This document shows positions 56,328-64,000 of a stretch of DNA of 64,000 bases, piece by piece. Below the pieces are notes generated by a model. The model ran no database searches and was not told the origin of the DNA. It saw only the letters and a program-made list of their open reading frames with translations. The position numbers and the translations under genes are program-made. Every line of letters begins with the position of its first letter. Positions within the stretch are counted from its first letter, which is position 1. The stretch is from Ctenosaura bakeri (Eukaryota > Chordata > Lepidosauria > Squamata > Iguanidae), in assembly GCA_948474755.1 (NCBI GenBank), contig CAOLHI010000151.1:620001-684000 (forward strand). The letters are read 5' to 3'.

Positions 56328-56389
56328 TTTTTTAAAAAAAATATGTAATGTGAAAGGGCCCCAGGTTAAGTTTTTTTTAAAAAAAATAT
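56328..56389. repeat. Short complex duplication near the MITE remnant
   Basis: TGAAAGGGCCCAGGTTAAGTT at 56012-56032 recurs at 56351-56372 with one extra C. That second copy is itself flanked by two TTTTTTAAAAAAAATAT segments (about 56328-56344 and 56373-56389). The arrangement looks like templated filler DNA from a repair event. Confidence 0.65.
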
Positions 56390-57920
56390 ACCATGGACAA
56401 GCCTATTATCATATTTACATAACAGGCTTCCAAATTTTTTAAAGTCATCCTTCAAAACTGGAGCTCACAGTTTTGACATGCTCTTCCTGCTGGGTTTATT
56501 ATAGAGAGAGCCCATGGAAACAAAAGCCTTTATAGAGGTGCCTTTGAAAACATAAGAAGAGCTCCAAATCAGACCCAAGGACCACCTAGGAGAGCAGCAT
56601 CTTCTTGCTATGGCTTCCCAGCAACTGATATATCACCGCTCATACAGGAGGTAATATATAGCCCTCATGGCTAGTAATTACAGATAGCCTTTGTGTATTT
56701 GTCTAATCTTCCTTTAAAGCCCCATCACTAAATCTTGTAGTAGCCAATTCCACTCTTGAGCTATGTGCTGTGTGTAGAAGTATTTTTTTTTCTGTGTCCT
56801 GAATTCCCAGCCATACAGCTTCAGTAACATAAGTGTCAATGACATTCAGTGACCTTACTTGACTGTGGATACCTCTGAAGCTGAAGGCAGCCATGAATGT
56901 AAGTGCAGGAATATTAGTGGGGATATGTGCATAAGATTATGTTCCAGCAGTCATGCACTGTTGGTACTATTTTTTTCTAGGCACATTTCAAAATATTGAT
57001 GAATGCCCTGAGTCCAGAATTTTCCCATGTCTCCTCCCATTCTAATCTGTTCACTCTGAAACATCAGTAGGAGAGCTCCTTCTCTCTGTCCCATTTAGAC
57101 AGGGATGGCCAATGGTCTGAGTGTGAGATGACTCTCTATGTTGGGATTCTCCTCTGCTCAATCTGAAATCAGGATTCTCTTCTGCTCAAACCATGAAGTG
57201 CCAGTGGGTGGGGATGTCGTGACAGAAAGCTTTCTCAACAGCTGTACCGCCACGGTGGAAAACCTTGACCTGTAAAGTGTGGGTGGCACCCTCTTTGGCT
57301 CTCTTTTCCCATTGAGTGAAGATAATCGTACTTCAGCAGGTTTTTGTCTGCTCCATGTGCATTTTGTTTAAGGATTCCTTTATCTATTATCTCTGCCTCT
57401 GTATTTTGTTGCCTTTTGCGTTTCTTTTAATGTTTATACTGAGTAGAGGCTTAATATTAGAGTATGGTTTTCAATTGCTATGAACTTCTCTGTGTGGTGC
57501 ACATGCTGTGGACAAGGGGTGGGCAACTGAGGTAGCTCTAGGGAAGTTCCCCCTCCTCCAGAGCCATTTGGGAGCCACACAGATGGCCAAAAATGCTAAT
57601 AATGAGGAAGGAGGTCCCAGAAGTAGACAGACTATTGATTTTGAAAAGCAAGTTTTCTTTCTTTTCTGAAAAAAAAATGAAAAATAGTCCAAGGGAACCC
57701 TGTAATCTATTTTAAAAATGAATCTCTGTTCCTGGAGTCTTTCAGGAGGATCAATCCAACTTTTTTCACCAGAAAAAAGGGTAGTTTAGATGGGTCACTG
57801 ACAGGCTTTTGCAGGGGGTGGGAACATTTGTCTGCTCATCTTTTAATGAGGGAAGATATATGTTTAGCACCTGTCCATCAGTTCATTAGTTAATCAATTG
57901 TAGGTGTTCTTTCTGCCTCT
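56390..57920. other. No gene or clear repeat seen
   Basis: Two similar phrases (GGATTCTCCTCTGCTCAATCTGA near 57144 and GGATTCTCTTCTGCTCAAACCATGA near 57172) form a short 28-bp-period duplication. Nothing else assignable. Confidence 0.45.
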
Positions 57921-58111
57921 GGACGTTTCTGCACGACACTGTTATAGAACTATTATTCCACTTTCAACATCCTATGGAATCCTGGGGTTTGCAGTTTAGG
58001 GAGGGGCATTTAGAATTCTCAGCCAGAGAGCTCTTTACTACAAACTCCAGAATTCCACAGGACATTGAAAGTGGAATAATAGCACTATAACAATGTAGTC
58101 TAGAAATGGCC
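57921..58111. mobile_element. Palindromic MITE (copy F)
   Basis: GGACGTTTCTGCACGACACTG at the left and AATGTAGTCTAGAAATGGCC at the right are inverted arms, with the usual TTCCACTTTCAACATCC / GACATTGAAAGTGGAA inner arms. A clear TSD is not visible. Confidence 0.8.
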
Positions 58112-60679
58112 AGAGTGAGAAGGTCTCCTCAGGTGGTAGAGGGTAGGAAGGGGAATAGTGGCAGCTCCACATGATGTTTCCTCTGAACTATCATTGGTTG
58201 AAAGGGGCAGACCTAAGAGCTACATCCTTCCCTCTGCCCCCCAAGTTAGCTGCTACCCTCTGAAGTATTGGAGGATATCCCATTCCTAGTGTTGAAATAA
58301 GATTCAACTGTCTGTCTAGTCAGCATAGTCTAGTCTAGTGCATAGAATGGGCTGATGGTGGTGGTGGAACATCTTGCTGTTTGCCATAGGCAACAAAATG
58401 CCTTCAGTTGATCCTGGGCCGAGGGTTGGGGAAATTAATTTTCCGGAAAGCTAGTCAAGGTAGCTAATGGGTTGTTCTCTTTACCTGAGAAGCTAAGTGT
58501 GCAAGAATACAAGAAGAAATGCTTTTTGTCACCTTTTCATCTTCCTTGTCCTCACCCCCAATAAGACCAATGTCAACTTGCTCACCACAATGTTCTGAAA
58601 TCTCTACTCTATAGCATTGTTTTCTTATCATTTCTGAAACAGCTCTTTTAAACACCACAACTGAGCATTTGGCTGTCCTAAGGCCTCTCATTACAAGGTT
58701 TTTGTGAACGACATTTTTTGCTTTTTCAGGTCAGAGCTTATTTGTGAGAACAATTGATTTTGCTATACATGACAGCATCAAACTTTAAGAAGATTATGGT
58801 GCCCACGCTTCATAAATTGCATCAGTCACACCTTCTTTTTCACAAAGACCAAAGATTCTGGTTTTCTTTCTATTAATAAGAATTAAGGCTTTCCAGTCTT
58901 CCAGTATAGTATTTCTTTTCATTTTTTTTAAAAAACTCACAGTTTGTACATAGTAACCATTGAAACTAAATAAACAGAAATCCATATTTAAACCAGCACT
59001 TTCAAAAAGACATCCTATGAATAGTGTGACAGTATCATTATTCCTTGTTGCAGAAATACTAACAAAATGTCTGTAATTGTGTATCATATCAGGGCTGATA
59101 ATATAGAGAGGTTCTGTACATTGAAAATAACACAGTGCATTTCTTTGCATTCTGCACACATGGACATGTTTTACCATCATGGGATTCTTTCAGCACCAAG
59201 CTAGAGATTATATGCACTATGGAAGATGTTCTCTACAAAGTCTTACTCATTGTGACGTGAAGGTGACATTTGGTTTTCAAAAAGGTGGATCAGTAAAGCA
59301 CAGGTTCTGCCATGTTCCACCAAGCTGATAAGGCTTTCAGTCCAGCACTAGTATTAGACATTCAAAAATTAACCTAACTAAGCACATGGAGACTCACAGC
59401 CAGAAGCTTGACCACTAGTAGGGAAAGCTCTATGTGCCCCACTTAGAAAGGTAGCCATGGTTTGCAGTCCTTAAATCGAGTCTGTAGTAGAAGCCACAAT
59501 CAACATTTACAGAAGCTTATCAGTCAATAACCATTCTTGTTTCAACAGTCCAGGTCAGCAATAAATTCCAAGTTCAAGGGAATGCCTAGCAGCATCGTCA
59601 AAGCAAGCGTCAAGGTTTTTCAGGAACACAAGCCAAGGATCAAAAGAAGAACAAGCTGCTTCTACTGGAAATGTCAGTTGTCTGCAACAGACTTCTCCCT
59701 ACCCTGTATCTGGCATTTATTGGCCAGCAGTTTCTCTAAGCTGTTTGCCTCATTAATGTGTCTTCCCTATATAAGTGCTCTGAGTCTCAGGGGCTCTCCC
59801 TTTCTTATCTACATTGGGCTGCAGTAAGTATTGTCCTGTTCTTGTCTCTGTGGTGTGATTGCTGGGGAGGATCCTGTCTGTGTTTGCACCTGGGTCCTGG
59901 GGCTGCAGTATGACGCTATGAACATGCAATTGCTTCACTGTGCAGTAATGGAGGAACTAACTATACTAATGAAATCATGGAACTCTGAAGTATGGAAGAT
60001 GTAAGTCATCTCTTGAACTCTTTTTATGAGTCAAAGCAGTTGAAGAAGGCTGTGACTAGAAATGGAGGAATGGTAGGGAGGAACTGCTTAGATATTACCT
60101 CTCCTTGTTTTTTTTATTCTTAATGAAAACATTCCCCTTCTATATATTTTTCCATTCTCAAATGTAAAGATAAAGGGAATTCATTTTTTCCTTGGTTGGC
60201 AAAGCAACTTTGTGAGTCAATACTTCTATGAAGCAAAATGGTCAGACTGGCAACAGTTAAACAGATCTTTGCAGTACTATTCTTCTACTCACACTTGCAC
60301 CTTTTTCAGTTTTCCATTTTTCATTAATGCATGGTGAGACTGTTACCCATATATGTGTCCTCAGCCAATGTCAAGATGGAAGACTCAGTGCATCACTGTT
60401 TACATCAATATATATTGTAGATTGTAACCCATTTATTAATCCCATAGAACTGTAGTCATGCCCCTTAGTCATGCTAGTGTGTGAAACTAGAGTCTGATGA
60501 AGAAAATGAGTTATAATATAGAGAGATGGTAAGATAGATCTGGTTTAGGAAGCCTTCATTTTAAAATAACTTTATATATAACTTTTATAATTGATATATT
60601 TTAAGCTTTTAAATAGTTTGCAGACCATTGCCCATAATTTTTTTTTTAAAATATTCATTTCTCCTCAAATGAGGCAAGA
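58112..60679. other. No gene or clear repeat seen
   Basis: A 128-codon minus-strand open frame at 58794-59180 shows no recognisable domain and is considered chance. No repeats were assigned. Confidence 0.45.
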
Positions 60680-60850
60680 TTGTTGTTTTATGCCTTCATG
60701 TCATTTCTGAGTTATGGAGACCATGCCTTGGAATTTTCTGGGGCTAAGAATCTAAGAATCTGTGATGCACCCGAGGTCACACAGTGGGCTACTGTGGCTG
60801 AATGGGAAATCAAACCCTGGTCTCCAGGGTTGTAGTCCAAGGCTCAAATG
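60680..60850 (-). mobile_element. tRNA-type SINE
   Basis: Minus-strand reading gives a B-box-like GGTTTGATTTCCC, a GTGTGACCTCGGGTGCA body and CCATAACTCAGAAATGACATGAAGGCATAAAACAACA, i.e. the GACTTGAAGGCA-type tail with CAACA end. The palindromic MITE fragment at 60855 abuts its head. Confidence 0.72.
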
Positions 60851-60854
60851 ACTC

Positions 60855-60948
60855 TGGCTGGCCCCTCCCAAAACTGCAAAACCCAGGATTCCATAGGATG
60901 TTGAAAGTGGAATCATAGCACTATAACAGTCTAGTGAGGAAATGACCT
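60855..60948. mobile_element. Palindromic MITE, right half
   Basis: CTGGCTGGCCCCTCCCAAAACTGC, then AGGATTCCATAGGATGTTGAAAGTGG and CACTATAACAGTCTAGTGAGG-AAATGACC follow the right arm. The left half is absent, cut at the junction with the SINE. Confidence 0.7.
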
Positions 60949-61105
60949 ATATCATGGTGGGTCTCAAAAAGTGAAATGACAAAGGATTAATCAGGACTGT
61001 CCCTGCCAAATCAGGACAGCTGGAGGATATGCATCATATAGTCAAACAAACAAACAAACAAATAAATATTAACCTCACTTGTCTAGTACATGCTAATGAT
61101 ATAAT

Positions 61106-61275
61106 TTTTCAGTTGTTGTTGTGTGCCTTGTCATATAGAGTCCTACACTGAACCCATCCAAAATTTTCTGAGGTTGAGAGTGAGTGATGTGCCCAAGGGC
61201 ACCCAGTAGGTTTCCACAGTTGAGTGGGGAACTGAAGCTTGGTTCCCAGGGTCCTAGCCCAGAGTCACAGTCCAT
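61106..61275 (-). mobile_element. tRNA-type SINE
   Basis: Begins on the plus strand with the tail complement TTTTTCAGTTGTTGTTGTGTGCC and proceeds through TTTTCTGAGGTTGAGAGTGAGTGATG, TGCCCAAGGGCACCCAGTAGG and GGGAACTGAAGCTTGG (B-box region on the minus strand). Diverged. A second minus-strand SINE lies only about 250 bp to the left. Confidence 0.7.
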
Positions 61276-63212
61276 AAGGATTAGTAGTTTCCCTTTCTCT
61301 TCAGAATGACATTTAACTACCTTATTTCCTCGAAGAATACATTCCATTGAATTCAATGAGATTAGGTAAATGTGTGTAGGATTTTAGCCTCATCTGCTTT
61401 GCTCCTGTCAATTAATTTTTTCAAAGGTGGGAAACGTTTTCTCTCTGCAGAGTTACATTGCATCGGGTAAACTGTCAGGGCAAGGTGGTGATGGTGGAAG
61501 GGACAACTTCTCTCTACTCCTTTCTGCTTCCCTTTCTGCTTTGTCTCTTTCTCTTTTTTGCTGCACCTTTGCAGTGTTGTACAATGTTGGTCAGAAAAAT
61601 GTTGGTCACACAGCTGGTCATTCTGTGAAGAGGTAAGTAGAAGTTATAGATGTGAAGGGTCAGGGGAAAAACAGAAAAATTTGGATTTTTGAATGAAAAA
61701 AATGGGATTTTTTTTCAATTTTCCTATTTTTTTTCCCAGCTCCCACCCCCAACACATTTCTTGTGGAAGAGAGGGCAGTTTTGGGTTGGATGAAAAGGTG
61801 GTTTCCTATTTCTACTACACTTTCTATGGGCAACATTCACTGTGACCCTAATGTAAATGAAATGAACATGCAAGCTGAGATCCTGCACTGGGGCATGCAG
61901 CTAAGGAGATCTGACCTGCTGATGTCTGTGGCAGTGAGTCTAGCTGCAGGACAATAGCTGAACACATCCCTGCTTACTTCCTTGCTCTATAGGAACACTA
62001 AAATGGCTGTGTTGGAGCATTGCTAAATAGGTAGATTCTGGGGAGACTTCTGGTCATTGCACAGTCAGAAGACACTTTTGACCTGCATAAAAACTGGAAT
62101 AGTGAATTCTGATGGCATGAGGCAGACTTAAGCCATCATAATTCATGAACAGGATACCAGCTGTACAGTTCTATTTCGTGGTGAAAATTGCTCTTATTTT
62201 CATATCTTTCCACAAACATTACATATAGTCTTATGATGGAGCATGATTATGTCCATATCAAAATATCCAGCAGAGAACTGCTGTAATCACTTCTAACACG
62301 CAGTTTGGCTCTTTCTCTACAGTAAACTGATTGTCAGTTTATGCAGATTAGACACATAGCCATTTTCTTTGCATGATAAACACCAATATTTCAGGAAGAA
62401 TTTATTTCCTTTAACCTGTTTCACCTAATTTTAAACCTTTCTGTGTCTGCATAATATTAGGTATAGTAAGAATGATTGCCATGGACATTTGCTGCTGCTG
62501 CTGTAATTGATTTTGCAAAGGGATGGTCACATTCACATTTACTGTCCTATTTCATTCCTGCATATATATTTCATTCTCTCTCTCTCTTTTCTTTCTCCCC
62601 CTCTACATTTCAGCAATGGAAAAAAAAATAGGCCTAGATACAAAAATAATTTCATGCTACAGAGATTAATGTGTGAAGTTTGAATTTTCTCTGTAGGGAT
62701 CTGGTTTATGTTCAAGACAATATTGCTTCCTTTCTGGTTCATTGAAAACCAATTCAGATATTGTGCCACAATGCACAGGCAGCTGAAAAGCATGTCCATG
62801 TGTTAACACTTTACATGTTTGCCTGCCACATGTCATATAGCTAACCCCAATTGCACAGAATCATCATGTGGAGGCATATACTTCTGCTGGTGGCTGGAAC
62901 TGGTGTGGGTGTTTTCTTTATAATTTGGCTGTGCTGGAAGTAGTTCTTAGCTCAGCTGTGCCAAGTGTTCTCTGTGTACAACACGACTCAAAGATTTTGC
63001 AAAGTGCATCTTTCCAACGATTAAAACAAAAGGGAACCTTGCTTTGCCAAACAGTGTGTGTATTTGGAGGAGAATATTCATGCTCTTTTATTGTTATTTT
63101 TAAAAAATTTTTTTTGACATTTTAAAAAATGTCAGTACAATGAGGAGAAATAAGAAAAGAAGAGAGAAGGGAAAGAAAGGGGAGATACGCAGGATGTGAA
63201 TGTGAACTAGGC
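61276..63212. other. No gene; diverged repeat and CT tract
   Basis: The segment 62108-62160 (GATGGCATGAGGCAGACTTAAG...AACAGGATACCAGC) resembles 22151-22205. A CT-rich tract lies at about 62571-62604. No exon recognised. Confidence 0.4.
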
Positions 63213-63215
63213 ATA

Positions 63216-63426
63216 GGCTATTTCCATCCTACACTGTTATAGTGGTATTATTCCACTTTCAACATCCTGTGGAATTCTGGGGTTTGTAGTTTACTGATGA
63301 GGCCAAAAAGCTCTCTGGCTGAGAATTCTAAATGCCCCCTCTCCCCAAAAAACTACAAACTCCAGAATTTTATTGGACGTTGAAAGTGGAATAATACCAC
63401 TATAACAGTGTGGTGCGGAAATGGCC
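63216..63426. mobile_element. Palindromic MITE (copy G), ATA TSD
   Basis: GGCTATTTCCATCCTACACTG at the left and CAGTGTGGTGCGGAAATGGCC at the right are inverted arms, with ATA on both sides (63213-63215 and 63427-63429). The central region is slightly longer than in other copies owing to CCCCCTCTCCCCAAAAAAC. Confidence 0.85.
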
Positions 63427-63590
63427 ATATACATTAATAATAAACTGACTATGATCAGAATCTTGTTGGTGACATAAGTTGTGCAACACATGATAAGAGA
63501 GAGTTTTTTGGATAATACAGAATGGTTATACCTTGCTAATGGAGGCAGGAGTGAATTTCTGGATGTGGGACCACTGCAGATGTGCCAGTA

Positions 63591-64000
63591 CTGTAGGCCC
63601 TTCACATTTGTAGGAGATAGGTGCACAGAAAGCCCACGAAAGTGAAAAAAATGCAAATAACCCACTGTGGCTGGGGCAATTACCCAGGAGCTACCGAAGG
63701 GGAGATGTGGAGAGTGAGGAAAGATCTTTCCTCTCCCCCCACTGCTGGAGTGATTGTGCCCAGAGCCACCAGTGGGGAGATGCAGACTGGGAGGAAAGAT
63801 CTTTTGCTCCTCCTTGCTCTCCCTGCTGCCATTGGGGTAATCACACCAAGAGCTGCAAGTGGGGAGATGTCTGACGAGGAGTAAAAGATCCTTCTTCCCC
63901 ATTAGCCATCTCTCCCATGCCATTGGGGTGATCGTGACTGGAGATGGTGGGGGAGGGGAGATGGCGACAGGGAGGAAAGACCTTTTCCCCCTATCAGCCA
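63591..64000 (+). mobile_element. Tigger-type MITE with internal tandem repeats, cut by window end
   Basis: The left end CTGTAGGCCCTTCACATTTG, preceded by TA, corresponds to the CAGTCATCCCTCCACATTTG terminus at 47086. Downstream, a unit of about 72-91 bp recurs near 63671, 63743, 63831 and 63922. Its consensus runs roughly (A/C)TGGGGTAATC-CACC-AGAGC followed by AGTGGGGAGATG and GGAGGAAAGATCTTT. The right terminus lies beyond the window. A long minus-strand frame (63291-63923) is a product of the repeat having few stops. Confidence 0.7.

Noticed and set aside
58794..59180. 128-codon minus-strand frame
   Set aside because: No recognisable domain; expected occasionally by chance in 64 kb on two strands.
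12409..63426. CRISPR-like array of palindromic repeats
   Set aside because: The palindromes are dispersed over 50 kb, are about 200 bp long and have target-site duplications; they are transposons in a vertebrate genome.
63291..63923. 210-codon minus-strand open frame
   Set aside because: It spans palindromic MITE copy G and the tandem repeats of a Tigger-type MITE; the repeated Pro/Ser-rich segments come from the DNA repeat, not from a protein family.

Overview
The window reads as nuclear DNA of a squamate reptile, most likely a lizard. That assignment is inferred from the repeats: CR1 3' ends, a 5S-rRNA-headed SINE with a lizard-type tail, tRNA-headed SINEs, a full-TSD L1, many PIF/Harbinger-like and mariner-like MITEs, and solo retroviral-type LTRs. 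No operon, bacterial gene, tRNA gene or host protein-coding exon could be supported. The open frames are short, mutually overlapping, and many lie inside repeats. The sequence is AT-rich and is best described as intergenic or deep intronic.

Layout, 1-15 kb: a 5'-truncated L1 with a perfect 16-bp target-site duplication (TSD) at 432-986; Harbinger-like elements at 2127, 5800 and 11852; CR1 3' ends at 4030 and 7120; a solo LTR with a perfect 4-bp TSD at 8533-9393; a palindromic MITE at 12409; a decayed LTR split by a mariner-type MITE at 12771-13187; and a 5S-derived SINE at 14722.

15-31 kb: solo LTRs at 15981-17006 (+) and 20529-21467 (-), the latter inserted inside a SINE. A second nest lies at 17985-18824 (SINE beside a palindromic MITE that is split by a Harbinger-like element). 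The stretch 22.8-26.6 kb shows little recognisable repeat. A 20-bp perfect stem-loop sits at 27115-27169.

31-47 kb: a third solo LTR at 31451-32331, tRNA-type SINEs at 34223 and 43995 (the latter with an 11-bp TSD), a CAAGTC-rich block at 37349-38325, a degenerate ~130-bp tandem array at 38660-39300 and a 41-bp minisatellite at 42078.

47-64 kb: two direct copies of a mariner-type MITE (47086, 49114) and a partial third at the right edge; more palindromic MITEs (50470, 57921, 63216); Harbinger-like elements at 50744 and 52722; a fourth solo LTR at 53244-54101; and two minus-strand SINEs near 61 kb.

The features do not form a pathway. What they record is an insertion history, with clear relative ages wherever elements are nested. 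Family names come from terminal motifs, TSD length and remembered family hallmarks, not from a database search. No previously undescribed functional system was found. The most informative signals are the shared 3-bp-TSD and GGCC-terminus grammar joining two sets of MITEs, the nested insertions, and a few repeat-free AT-rich stretches that could be conserved noncoding elements.
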